Source: Sphagnum compactum
Lineage: Eukaryota; Bryophyta; Sphagnopsida; Sphagnales
Direction of reading: 5' to 3'
Assembly: GCA_965153455.1 (NCBI GenBank)
Contig: OZ234493.1
Span: forward strand, 25,534,213 to 25,598,212
Length of the DNA: 64,000 nt
Made by a program: the position numbers and the translations under genes. Numbering within the stretch: position 1 is the first letter of the stretch; the number at the start of each line of letters is the position of its first letter. This document shows positions 23,627 to 36,430 of the stretch, in pieces. Under the pieces are notes generated by a model. The model had not been told where the DNA came from, ran no database searches, and was given only the letters and a program-made list of their open reading frames with translations.

Positions 23627-25890
23627 CTTCTGTGGTGGAAGCACACCTCCTCTGAAAACATTAGGGGAGGTTTTGACCCCAGAGAAAGGTGGGATCCTCC
23701 AAACTTCCTTGTCAGTGCCCCTCACTTTGGCTACAGCCCTTGTGCCCAGGCACATCAAGACAAGGATCTTATACAAAAGAAACATTCACTTAACCCACTT
23801 TTCAGATTTTGTATCTGACGTCCTATGGAGTCTGGACCTCTTCTGTGGAAGGTATGAGCTTCATGAAAAGCTGATTCTGCCTCATGAGATCCATACAGTA
23901 AAAGAAGGCAAAAATTGACAAGATCTGTCATCAGGAAACTCCATGCAGCATGTGCATCTCCTACTAAGGAAGGCCTTGTTTCCAGGTAGATGAACTAGAG
24001 TCAACTGCCTTTGTTCCCATGCCCTCAAACCATGCGAGGGCTTGGGGAAGAGGTCTTCTTGTAATCAATATACCTGAACCAAGCAAGGTGTGGCTGAAAG
24101 AAAGTAAACCCTGTAAATAGAAATACAAGGATGGGAGCACATCCATCAAAAGTACAAGGCAACGTAGAACACAAGTAGACCCAACCCAAAGAAAAAACAG
24201 AAGCAAACAATTAACAAAAATCAGATAATGACCCTATGCAAAGAGGACTCATGGTTATGAAATGACAATCAACAATAACAAGGCATCACAAACACCCTGG
24301 CCCTGCCAATAGATAGGATGTTGTACATCTACCTACTGTGTCAACACTCTTGAACACCAAAAAAACCCGTTCCAATCTAAACAGTCTAAACACATTCACC
24401 AAAGCAACCGATTTACTTCATGTGAAACCAGTTTTAATAAGGTAAAACTTCCAAAAGTTGGATCCAATGCACACTTCATGGGAGGGCTGTTGCAAATGCG
24501 AATGTTACTTGTCAAGGTTTTACTTTCCTTGTTAGAGTGGTAGATTTAGGGCTGTTAAATCTACTAAGTGCCAATTTGCAATTGGAGTTTTCACATGGTC
24601 TGAAAGACAACAATCTCTCTTTGGATATCGAAATCTGAAATAACTTAAACTTTAGTGCTTCTTCCTTTTTTTGTGAGTAGGCCTGTTTGCTGAAATGGTT
24701 GCTAATTTGCAACACTCTTAGATTTTGGAGGCCACCCTGCGTATTTCAGGTTCAGGGAGTTTCATTTTAGTAGGTATATGGAATCCAGTGTGTCCACCCT
24801 TGGTTAGCTGCATGTTAAGAACTTAAAATAATACAAGAATGGGTCCCATGCTGGGGATATTTCAACTTAGGGTCACTAGATATTCACACACATCATCTTC
24901 TTTTTATGGATTTTGGGTTGACTAATACTCGTCGTATACCCATTAACATCCCCCTCAGCCTCTAACAAAATAAAATGAAAGGAGTGTCCAATATTTATGC
25001 TATGAATTCACAACAACACATGGCAAGAACACAATTAGATTTGCTTAGAAGAATGATTCACATCTGTTACAACTGTACATGTCCATAATTCTTCTTAAAC
25101 AGTGCTCCTACATGATTAAACTATACTAATCATAAATCTTTCATGCATAAGATGGATGCGGGATTTACATTCATTGGGCTATCATGATCTTCTGATGTGG
25201 CATCCCAGGCACACACAACTTATAAATCCCTCTCAGAACATCTTGACTAGCCCCACACAATGTGATAACAGCTCACATTGACTATTCCATACTCACAAAT
25301 TGGGAAGAGCAAAAATTCTCAACCTCCCAGGAACACCACCAATTGAAACTTCACATAACAAATGAATTACTAAAATATAGAAACTATACTCAAAGCTCCC
25401 AGATTGCTCCCAGATTGCTCCGTATTCGACCTCCTCACACATGCACAACATTTTAAATTCTCTAAAGACATTCAAGTATACTTAACTTGAACCACAGATG
25501 CCATAAACAAATCAGCTTGCATTGATTCCCTCCCTAGAGTGTCTCATCAACTCCACCCATCAACTCCACCCATGCCTCGAAGGATTCCATCTACCTCCAA
25601 CTTCCTAATTATCAAATCCCTTGTGTAGTAGATATTTCAGAGATTGATGCATGGGTCAACTGAAATTGATAGCATTGCATTTGTCCCATCAATGTGACTA
25701 CAACATGAAAACAAATCATTCCAAAAAAAAACACAAAATGTATAAAAATACTTAATCATTGTCACTTCTTATCCCCGTCATCCAAAGTCTCTGCTCCATC
25801 ATATGCACCAACCACATCCACACACACAAAAAAATAAAACAAAACAAACACCAAAATAATCTCAAAATTTTGCATCTTCATATATCAACA
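23627..25890. other. Intergenic DNA, no supported gene
   Basis: An open frame covers 23454-23918 on + but its first third is the 16S rRNA relic, so it is not evidence for a gene. The remaining part (LGEVLTPEKGGILQTSL and on) is unlike any protein I recognise. From about 24200 the sequence is AT-rich with no coding signal. Confidence 0.45.
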
Positions 25891-26280
25891 CCATCTCCAT
25901 TACTGATCCACAAATCATCAAGCACTCAACTGAATGATAAAATATGAAGTAAACGGTGGTTTTCGACCATCTCCATTACTGATCCACAAATCATCAAGCA
26001 CTAAACTGAATGATAAAATATGAAGTAAAAAGGTGGTTTTCAACCATCTCCATTACTGATCCACACAAATAATCAAGCACTCAACTGAATGACAAAGTAT
26101 GAAGTAAACGGTGGTTTTCGACCATCTCCATTACTGATCCACACAAATCATCAAACACTCAACTGAATGACGAAATATGAAGTAAAAAGGTGGTTTTCGA
26201 CCATCTCCATTACTGATCCACACAAATCATCAAGCACTCAACTGAATGATAAAATATGAAGTAAAAAGGTAGTTTTTGAC
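25891..26280. repeat. 5-copy tandem array with lengthening period
   Basis: CCATCTCCATTACTGATCCA starts at 25891, 25967, 26044, 26122 and 26201, giving spacings of 76, 77, 78 and 79. The rest of each unit reads CAAATCATCAAGCACTCAAC, TGAATGATAAAATATGAAGT, then AAACGGTGGTTTTCGA or AAAAAGGTGGTTTTC. The extra bases come from indels in the CACA/CAAATCA and AAAAGG parts. Confidence 0.9.
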
Positions 26281-28950
26281 CCTTAGACTAAGACAAGTAC
26301 GTCACCTTTTTCACACCAGAAACCCTAACAAGCCCACACTTGTGTGTGAGATCATGTGATTTTAAAGGGTAAGTGACTTAAAGGGCTTTGCTGACACCTG
26401 TTCCAGAGTGTGTTGTCCAATGACAACTTACATTTCAACTACACTTGACCATCTGGAGTCAGCAGATGGCTGGCTGGCTGGCTGGCTGTCCCAAATAGGA
26501 AAAAGCCTGAACAAAAGTGCCTGAATTTGACACCTAAACCGATTATGTACTTATGAAACTAGCCACCTGGGCTCTGGGTGGTAATGGGTTTAGGGTTTTA
26601 AGTTGTTTGTTTTAAGGTTGACTAAGGGTTGCATTAATGAAAAAAAAAAAATTGTAATTTTTTTTTGTGTAATTTTGCAAAAGAAGTTTGAGAAAACAAA
26701 ACACTGGGAAAAAAAAAAATTATTTTCTCAAAAATGTACAATTATGCAAAAATTATTTTGCCACTTTGGTGAAATGAAAAAATGCTTTTTGATCAATAGA
26801 AAGAAAAGAAAAGCCTTGGCACAAACCAGCACCCTACTACAACAATAGGTACGATTGCAAACACCAGTAGTGTGCGGTTCTTTGATTTTGTTAATAACCA
26901 ACTGGGTGGGTTCAGTTGTTGAATTCTTTCAGAAATCGAAGAACCTCCAGGTTTTGAAAAATTATTCAAAGAACCACGGGGTTTCACAAATGGAACCGGC
27001 AAATATAACCAACGAACGACACGGGATAGGTCTTCTGACCAGGTTCTTTGGTCTTTTTTTAACCCTGGTTGTAAGGGTCCAAACTGATTGTATCATGATT
27101 TTTGTGAACCAGTTCTTTCAAGAGTATACTTATACCCTACCCTTTATTCATGCATTCCAGGTTGCCAAAAAGAGAGAACCTCCCAACACGGATCAAAAGA
27201 AAAATCCCCCAAAAAATTTTGGTTGAATTCCAAACTGGAGGTGTTTTTTTTTCCAATTATTTTGTGATGTTGCTGAAATGGTAATCATCCATAAGAACAT
27301 TTAGCCCACCAAAATACGATAGTAGAAACATCTTAAGCACAGCACTCTTATAACATATGTAGGCAGATGTGGGAATTATTCGGTGGAACTTTTTGTCCAT
27401 ATAAACAGGGAATTTGTGAGAAAATCATTTCCTTTTTCAAAATATTTCTGACAAAATATCCAAAATTCGTCCCAAAAAAATTCACTATTCCAATCATCAG
27501 AAATATCCCAATCCTTAGACACGACAAAATGATGGTCTCGGAGTCCAAATTTTACTTTACCGAGGTTAAATATAGCCATTATTAACAGGCCTGACAGAAC
27601 CAAGAAGGTGAAGAAGGGTACCAAGTGTAGGTAGGTGCTGGTTCACTTTGGGCCATAGAAAAGCCCCTTCATAGAGGTAATATAAGTGTACTAAAACCAC
27701 CAGCTCCTCAATTAGAGGCTCCTTTGTTCCTAAACCCTAAATAGAAAAGAAAAGAGCTTCAGGTCTAGTAAGTCCCCGATAGCCTAACCTCACTAGGTGC
27801 CAAATTGAAAGCTCCCCAAAGGGTCCTATAAATGGTGAAACTCAGAAAACCTTCAATTTTGGTGGTAAACTGAGTTTCATCCCGTCTTTCCTTCTTCCCT
27901 GTTATGAGTACTTATGACTTATGAGAAACCCTAAAAATAAATTTTATTTTTTTAATTGGCCTTGCCTACCAAGGCAAAAAGGATATTGTGTTTAGATTCA
28001 TTCTAGAGTATAGTAGCTTAAGGGATTTTTAATAGGCCCCTATGTAATTAATAATAGGTCTTTTTTTTATATGAGGATTTTTTGAAACATGATATATATA
28101 TTTTTGGCTTGTGTTGAAACTTGGGATTAGTTCCAGAGTTATAATATGCTCTTGAAGGATTTTTAGTTTCTTTTAGAGGATTTTTTTGGAAGATTAATAT
28201 ATTTTTGCATGGTGAAATTATATTTGAGTTTCCATAATTCTTCTTCTTTTGCCTTAATAAGATACTTTTTCATGTAAATGGCAAGGCCACAGTGTGACTT
28301 GACACACCCCTTATTTTTATAAAAATAGAGAATTTGTGACAGAATAGCCTTTTTTTAAAATTTTGAGGTCGAAAAGTTTTGCCCAAAAAAAAAAACAACT
28401 GGCCTAGACACTGTCATGTAGAATTAGTAGGTAATAGCCAGTATTGTGCAGGTAGGTAGGTATATATGGTATTTACAACCTAGGTATATTGTACTGGTAT
28501 GAGTACTGGTATTGAAGAACATACCAGCCGGGTATGACCTGAGACAGTACCAGCCTTATTATACCAGTGTCAATACTAGGTTTATATTTTATACCCTGAT
28601 TTTCTTTTGGTCAATTTTTGTGATGTATCGGAAGTGGCTATCATCTGCTGGAAGATTTCGCCAGATTTGGCTAAAAGCTAAATATGAAGAAAATTTGAGA
28701 AATTAAACACCCTTCTATAATTCTCAGCTATATCGCCAGATTTCGACTTATAGTTATTGAAAATGTCAAAAACCTCTTAATTTTAGCACTTTAAATGTTT
28801 TAAATTTTCTATTTTTGGCTATACCTAGCCAGCCAAAAAAAGGCTGGGACTCATCATTAAATAGGTCGGTTGAAAGGTTATGTAAACCCGGGGTGCATGA
28901 TTATGACCGTTGATTTGCCACTGCCTCCTTCAATAGCCGTCCGCTCGCCC
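26281..28950. other. Intergenic DNA with small repeats
   Basis: It contains (GGCT)5 at about 26470-26488, several A runs, and a patch at 28455-28585 dense in TACCAG and its complement CTGGTA. Open frames at 26603-27226 and 27348-27624 (both strands) look non-coding. No RNA gene is seen. Confidence 0.45.
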
Positions 28951-29258
28951 CGCCCGTATCTTCGCACCTCTGCATTTGCCCTCTACTTTGGTTTGGTTTG
29001 CTTCTGCTTCGCTTGGCTTGCCGCAGCGAGGTGAGAGGAGGCGGAGGAGCTGGCGGAGAGCAGCAGAAAAGAGGGAGGAGCTCGAGGAGCGGGAAGCAAG
29101 AGAAAGAGTACTAGTTAGTTGTACTAGTGATGATCTTTAGATGATGTAATGAGTGGTGTTCTCTTTCTATTGTTGTCGCCGCTGCTTCATTGGCCCTTCT
29201 TGCAGCAGCAGCAGCAGCATTGCTGCATTTTGTTATTGTTTTCTTTTTCTTTCCCATA
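28951..29258 (+). promoter_or_regulatory. Promoter and 5' leader of the glucanase gene
   Basis: This is a GC-richer stretch with GGAGGCGGAGGAGC and GCAGCAGCAG repeats just before the coding start. Upstream ATGs near 29123-29150 are out of frame with the glucanase. No clear TATA box is seen. Confidence 0.35.
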
Positions 29259-31821
29259 ATGCCTCGCGCGCCAGCTGCGGGTCCCGCGTCGTGGTTGTTG
29301 TTGCAGCAGCTGCCGGTTATCGCCGCCGTCGTCGCGATCTGTTGTTTCTCGCTCGTCTGCTTGCTCTTCTCCTCTCTTGCAGGTCAGTCAGGGAGTTCCG
29401 CCGGTTTGGTCTTCTTCTTCTTCTTCTTCTCTCACATGCCTTTCTTTTGGTCATTTTGGTTTTTTTTTGTTGTTCTTGGTGTGTTACCTTGCTGTTTACG
29501 CTTGCCTGCTTCTTTTCGAGCTTTTTTTCCGGCGAGAGATTTGTATCTTGTGCGCCTCTCCGTGTTGTGCGGAATTAGCAGACAATCTGGTTTGAGTGCC
29601 ATGATGCTGGATACTTCCTGAAAGCTCTGCAGGTTTACCTGTAGAGTGGATTTTGTGCATCTTCCTTTGAAGCGTGGACCTAGTACATTACCACACAGTA
29701 AACGCTGATGAGAGAAGGGCAGCATAAGAAAAGTCTGAAGGCCAGGGAGAGTCCTTGAAATTCAGACCTGGGATTCTCTGCTGTGGGGAAACCATTCTCT
29801 GCTGCCCCTTGTGTGCTACGAGTCTAGTGTAAAGGTTGACGATTTGCAATAAGTAGGACAAGTGCCTTCAGCTTCTTTTCTGCAGCTTCAATCTGCCATA
29901 CTGGGCTGGAAATGTCCAGTTTTTCCCAGGTCTTGTTTGTAGCCTTTGGACCTGCTTGCTTAGCCTGGCAAGATGATGGATCCCTTCCCTGATGCATGCC
30001 ATGTTTCTCCAGCTTGTGTGTATTGGAAGCTACTAGGATGTGCATGAGTGCAGAGAGATTGAAACTTTCAAAGTTAGTTATCTATCTTTCTGTGCAACTC
30101 ATGTGGTAAGCTCCACTTTGGCTATGTTTGCACGCAGGCAGCAATTTGCATTCTGAGTTTAAAGCATTTGAAGAAACAGTGAAGGTCTACAATGCAAAGC
30201 CTAACCTTAACACTTCTTTGTTTGTGCAGATGCTACCTCCATTGGTGCAGTGTATGGGCGAAATGGGAACAACATACCAACACCACAGCAAGCAGCACAA
30301 CTGATGCACAAGAACGTACTTACAAGAGTTAGAATCTATGACTATGATGCAACTGTGATTCAAGCTTTTTCACTCACACAGATTAGGGTAATCATTGGAG
30401 TCCCCAATGACGAGATACCAGGCATTGCAGGTTCACAGCAATTGGCAAATAGCTGGATTCTTGACAATGTGGCTGCATACATTAAGACAACAAACATCAA
30501 TGCCATAGCTGTGGGCTCTGATGTGCCCACCACTGCAAGCAATATCTCCTCATATCTTGTCCCAGCAATGTGGAATCTGTACAATGGGCTGGCAACTTAT
30601 TCGCTGAATCTATCAGTTAAGGTGTCTTCCCCAATGAATTTGGAAATTTTGGAGATTTCTTATCCACCTTCTGCTGGTGTGTTCTATAGCAGCCTTGTCC
30701 CAGTACTACAGCCAATGTTGGCCTTTCTTGCAGCAACCGATTCCTTTTTCATGCTCAATGTCTATCCATTCCTGTCATATGAGTACAATCCCAATAGCAT
30801 CCCTTTGAACTATGCCGTGTTCAATTTCCCTTCAGGTGTCCTGGATACAGGCAGTAATCTCACTTATTACAGTTTATATGATGCTCAAGTTGATGCACTC
30901 ATCTCTGCCATTTCAGCACTCAATTATAGTTCTCTCACAGTGATGATAACAGAGACTGGGTGGCCTTCAGCAGGGGCTTCATCTGAGCCTGCAGCAAACT
31001 ATTACAATGCCAATGCCTACCTCTCCAACCTGGTGAGGCTCACTCAAACTAGTGCTGGGACACCTTTAAGACCTGGACAGGAGATTGATGCATACATCTA
31101 TGACCTCTATGACGAAGATTTGAATGCAGGACATGATTCAAACCAACACTTTGGGCTCTTTTATGCAAATGGAACCAGTAAGTATGATATTGATTTTGTT
31201 ACTGGGAATTCTGGAAATGGATCACCATCTGGGCCAGTTGCAGGACCAGGGGGATCAGGATCAGGTGGGGGCAATGGATCAGGGTCAGGTGGGGGCAATG
31301 GATCAGGGTCAGGTGGAGGCAGTGGATCAGGGTCAGGTGGGGGCAGTACATCACCACCAAGCAGCAGCTTGGTGTGGTGTGTGGCAAAGCCTGATGCAAC
31401 TAACAGTAGCTTGCAACAGGCCTTGGACTGGGCATGTGGGCCAGGCCTAGCTAATTGTGGCCCTATTCGACCAGGAGGGGCCTGCTATTTACCTGACACT
31501 GTACAATCACATGCTTCATACGCGTTTAACATTCACTACTACTATTTCCAAACAGACCCAAGGTCGTGTATTTTTGGTGGTGATGCAGAGCTGACAAATG
31601 TTGACCCCAGTGAGTATTTTGAACTCTCAAGTCCTGGGGGTCACTTTGGTTTATGGGAGATGATAATGAGTGTTTCAGATTTCGCTTTCTGCATCATGCA
31701 ATGTCATTTCTAGACATCAGCTGTTCTCTTAAACACACTTGTTGGTTTTGCAGGCTATGGGTCATGCATTTATGTGGCAAGGTACTTCCTTCTTCTATCT
31801 CTGGCATATGTAAATTCATGA
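29259..31821 (+). CDS. Secreted GH17 beta-1,3-glucanase-like protein with X8 domain
   Basis: Exons 29259..29382, 30230..31609 and 31754..31821 join in frame to 523 residues. The ATG at 29259 gives a signal-anchor-like N-terminus (hydrophobic 18-41) cut near the first intron. The GH17 barrel (about 45-365) begins IGAVYGRNGNNIP and holds the nucleophile Glu283 in ITETGWPS. The acid/base position, expected as Glu in VG(N/S)E, reads VGSD (Asp139). A Gly-Ser linker of four 8-residue repeats (383-414) leads to an X8/CBM43 domain starting WCVAKP (424) with six Cys, ending DPSYGSCIYVA across the last intron. The C-terminus is a short hydrophobic stretch (YFLLLSLAYV), perhaps a GPI signal. GH17-X8 proteins bind and cut callose in the wall and at plasmodesmata. 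This one may bind better than it cuts. Confidence 0.93.
31252..31347 (+). repeat. Coding 24-base repeat of the glucanase linker
   Basis: Four tandem copies of a 24-base unit (GGATCAGGGTCAGGTGGGGG plus CAAT or CAGT) encode GSGSGGG(N/S). Copies differ by only a few bases, so the array is young or kept uniform. Unit number probably varies between relatives. Confidence 0.9.
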
Positions 31822-34800
31822 AATGGAAACTCTATCACACTTCAATTTTGTGGGAAGAACTGGTTAGTACAATGATTTAATCTTGGTGGTCTAAGCAGCC
31901 AGTGTTTTTTGTCAGTACAGGCCAAGTGCATTTTAAGCTCATGTTGGGGAGCTGGATGAGAATTTGCTTGTAGCAAGTTTGTGAGGGTTCTGCAGATGTG
32001 AAATAGTAGCAGCAGCTCAATTTCCAAGCCCCCACAGTAGTGATAGTGGATATATAGACGATGACTGATTAGTTTGTGTCCCTCTGCAGCCAAGCAACTC
32101 ATCTTGAGGGATCACCATTCACATGGTGCTGCTGGATTATTGTCACTTTGTGGTTGCAACTTTGGTACTCCTTCCACTAGTGCAGTATCAGTGACATAGC
32201 CCGAGGTTCTTATTTCACTTTTGGAAGGTTTAGAAGGGTAGCCACATTGTTGTGGTTTACTTTCATGTGGTGTGGGAAGTATCCACTTGCTACTCTTGAC
32301 CTTATCTTTCACAGAACATCCAGGTAAATTTGGCTATGCATGCATAAATTCTTGAGGCTGATAGTGACAAGAGACCTTGACATTACACACCAAAGCCCCA
32401 TGATATTTATCTTATTAATGGCATTGGTGATGAGGGTGCTAAGCATGCTCTCATTTTGGGAGGTGACTCCTATCAAACATTCATCGAAACAATGTCCCAG
32501 TGGTTACAGAGACTCTTTCTGAGAATGAAGCCAGTGTTTGGGTTGTGATGAACGATCCATTAGTATATTTACAGAGAGAGAGAAAAAGGGAACTTCAGGG
32601 TTCAGAATTTGGAAAAACTTCCAGAATTTGAACAGCAGATACTCCAAATATAAACAGCCTGAAGGGAAGTGAAACCCAAGGTTTAGAAGACGGGTCGTTT
32701 AGGTGTGAAACATAGCTACCCATTGACTTTCATTAATTTAGTGTAAGATCAAGGTTGTCCTCTGTAAAGAGATATGGGATTGTAGGTGGAGTTATTGAAA
32801 GTTTTAGTAAGGTCTGAGATTTGGAGGTTTTTGAGGGAAGGTTTATTCTCCTGCACTCTATTCCTGCCTCACATTTTTGAACAAAGTGATGATTTGAATG
32901 TCCATTTATTACACTGTCTTGCAAACTGCTATAGCCGTTCTTAAGTGGGAACTGTGTGTTGTGTTTTATCTTGGTTCATCATGGTTGAAGGCAGATGGCA
33001 TCAACACCAGAATCAACTTTGCACACTAGCAGAAGAGCTACATCATTCAAGGTCTGGACTTGGCAGAGAGTTGAGTTACCTGAAATTTTTGGATTGTCTT
33101 TGCCTGGCTGGTGCTTGAAATGTTTTTCTTCAAGTTTCAAGTATGTGGGTCAATTCCAATTGCAAGATTTCATCTGTGTTGTGTGGAAAAGCAACAGTCT
33201 TTCAGCAACTAGTGTCCAGAAGGTTTTAATACTAATTTTTCCCATGACAAATCACCCTCCACTATTGTTGTTGTATTGTGTCTGGTTTGCAAGCTAATCC
33301 AGTCCTTGCATACCTTGGATATGGTTTGTACATACAACACAAGAAAACATAATATTGTGTATGAATGAATTTTTCTGTTTTGTTTTAATGGGGATGGGAT
33401 TATAGGGTTGGGAGTCAATTAATAAATCTCTTTTGTTTAAAATGCATTGATGATTTTATTTAGCAATGAATTGGCCTTCATTGCAATCAATCCATCTAAG
33501 AGAGAAACAATATTACCTTGGAAGTTAGTTGCCATTCGTCTGTTTGGCTTTTGGGGGTTGGATCCATTATAATTTTCAAATGAGACAATTGCATGAAATG
33601 GGCATTTGTTACTTTTCTAGAGTAGAAAATATCCCATTTGCTAGCCCAAATATAAACCATGACAATGCAATTTGTACATGGACATAATTGGGAATCTTCT
33701 CTTTGGTATATAATCCTTTGGAAAGGAGAATATGACAAACATGTGATATTAACTTTAGGCTTCTAGTAAATGAAGTTATCTTTACCCTAGAGAATTCAAC
33801 CAATATCCTTGTTGCTCATGTTACATCAATCGTGTTGCTTTTGCTTGATGTGCGTTATTTGTCAAAGGTGTCGGTTTTTCCATCCTAACAAGGTTCTGTG
33901 AACATGGCTGTTTAGGATATGTATGAGACACAAAGTGATGTTGGAGGAATTTAATAAAGCTGTTACCGGTTACCATATTTAAAAGAGCATACCAAAGGAC
34001 CAAGCAAATGAGCAAGTGAATGAGAGCTACAAAATGATTCTTACATCTTATGAAGTGGCATTGTGCAAATTGGAGGAAAATACAACATTTTGCAAATGTT
34101 TTGCAAATGGACAAATGGATCAAACTTGTAAATGAATTTTATGGTGGTTGTAGAATTGGATAAAAGACGAATTTGTTCTTATTTAATTGAAGTTATGTTT
34201 ACAACAACACTAGATAGTATCACCTTATATCACCTTATGGGTGAGATTGGCACTTTCTCCACATTATTGATATGGGTTTTATACTTTGTGGCAATGCATC
34301 CTATTTTGGAAGTTCATGGTTTGGTGGTGTAACAATGAATATAGGGTAGGCTTCATATATTTCAAATACCTTGGTTTCAAGTCTTGGTCTTCTTTTTTCA
34401 ATATAAAAGTTCATACGATTAAATTCGTTGTTGGAGTTTCTTAAAATGAGGCAACATGAAAATTCAAATCGATATGTTCAATTTCAATTAGTAGACATGT
34501 ATTTATTTAGGGAATGTGGAATGTCGTGCAAGAGTGTTGGAGGCAATTGTCACTATGATGTCACAAAAGCCTCACATATCTTTGTTTCATAATTTTGTTG
34601 ACTTCTTTTTACCTTGTTGATCATTATGTTGTATAATTTTTGGTGTGTTTTTTTTTTATGTCATTTTTTTTTTTCCGAGTGACATGTTTTTCTTTCACTT
34701 TGTGTTTTAGGGCCACTAAGTTTAATTTGTTATTGATTTTTGAATTTTAATGTAATGTAGTTTAAGCTTTGAAAAAGTTCACAACTTTTTTGTTTAACTC

Positions 34801-35240
34801 GCAAACGAGGTATGTCGTGTATGTCCATTTTTATTTATCTTTTTTTTAAAAATTACTTTAGTGAAGGAAATTTTTTATTTTTAAGATTTATTTTTCAAAA
34901 ATGTTGTTTTTAATTACTTTTTTAATTTTGAGTTATGTAGTGGTTTTTTCTTTTTTTGGTTAGTGTTTTAATTATTCTTTATGTTGTACATTGTAGGTAG
35001 GATCTTGTTAGAAATAAATTTAGATACTTTATGTTGAAGATATCAATTTTTCATTTTTCAACTTAAATTTAAATTGATTTTTTTAATTGATTGATTAAAA
35101 GAAAATTGATGTGTGATGTGATGGGGTTTTACATATTTGTTTTTTTTTAAATTCATAACATAACAAATATGTAATTTTTTGTGCCTTGTGGTCATTCTAA
35201 TATATATATTCCTACTAACTTGGGTGTTTAATGTTATTAT
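31822..35240. other. 3' flank of the glucanase, then AT-rich DNA
   Basis: The first part is balanced in composition and may contain 3' untranslated sequence. From about 33400 the DNA is AT-rich. No open frame on either strand resembles a known protein, and I see no tRNA or other RNA gene. Confidence 0.45.
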
Positions 35241-35433
35241 GGTGAATTCACACTTGATGTCAAGTCAATGTAAAATGAAAATCTAGGTGGCACCCAATTT
35301 AAATGGGTCGTAGCTCAATGTTAAATGAATGTTAAATTAATATAAAATTTTCATGCCAACTAGGTTTAAATCCTAAATGGCTAGCATGGTGTTATGGGAT
35401 TCTAAAGACCCTCACACCAAGTGTGAATGCACC
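35241..35433 (-). mobile_element. MITE family M1, copy A (193 bases)
   Basis: The ends are imperfect inverted repeats: GGTGAATTCACACTTGATGT at the left and ACACCAAGTGTGAATGCACC at the right. The interior reverse complement reads CATTTAGGATTTAAACCTAG, TTTAACATTGAGCTACGACC and GGTGCCACCTAG. It matches copies at 52521 and 52813. There is no coding capacity. I could not settle the target-site duplication. Confidence 0.75.
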
Positions 35434-36430
35434 TTTAATCTTATAAATTATTGGTGTGTGAATTTAAATTTTTTTTTTCAAATGGTTAATCTTACTATCT
35501 TTGATTATCTTCCCTTTTATATTGTTTAAAACATTACTTGAAAGGAGTGTGTTTTAATGAAAGCAAACTTTGGACACGACTTTCATTAAATTTCAACAAA
35601 ATTACAAAAGTCTTAAGAAAATTGAAATAAAAAAGTTTAATATTATTGAAACTATTGCTAAATGTATTATAAGTTTAAATGCAATATTTATATTATAATA
35701 GTTTCATTATTTTTTTAATTTTGTGATTACAAATATGCGTGTTCATTTTAAATGTGATATGAGATGTTGTTTTGTAAGAATGAAAAATTTCAAATATTCA
35801 TGTTATTGAATTCGTGTTCATAACATGTCACTGCTACATTCCATAATACACACAAATATTGAAACCATCAATGTAAACATTCAAAAAATTTGTCGTTGAA
35901 AATCAATAATGGATTGTCATTTATTATGTTAACATTGCTATAACAAATTGGTTTTTTCTCAAATGTATGAAATATTTGAATTGCATAAGACAAATAAATC
36001 ATTAAATACATTTGAAAAATTATGTTATTAATTAATTAATTTTTGTACTATGAAAAAAATCATGATGTGTTTATATAATTGAATTTATTTCCACACATTT
36101 AGTATCACAAAAGGTAAATTTATTTCAAATATTTCTCCTACAATGAAATAAATGTAATATTAAACAAAATCATTAAATATATTTTATTTTGATTTTCATC
36201 ATTTAAATAAATAAATAAAAGGTTGCATATTTTTAAATATGAACATTTAGAGCACCGTATATTTAAAATCATTAATATCGTTAATATCATTCATTTTGTG
36301 TGCATGTGTATGATGAAACAAAATTAATTGAAAAATATGTTTAGAAAATTGATAGTGTGACAACATTTTTGATACAGCTGCAGATTCGATCGTTCATTGT
36401 CGTCTAACAAAAGATCAAAATTGGGCTCCT
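35434..36430. other. AT-rich DNA, no gene seen
   Basis: This is one of the most AT-rich parts of the window. It has no open frame of note, no RNA gene and no repeat I can define. Confidence 0.55.

Noticed and set aside
23454-23918. A 154-codon + strand frame that might be a protein gene
   Set aside because: Its first part is the complement of plastid-type 16S rRNA, so the open frame is accidental.
31610-31713. Glucanase reading on past DPS to a stop at 31713
   Set aside because: The continued sequence loses the final X8 Cys. A GTGAGT donor at 31610 and an acceptor before 31754 restore DPSYGSCIYVA.
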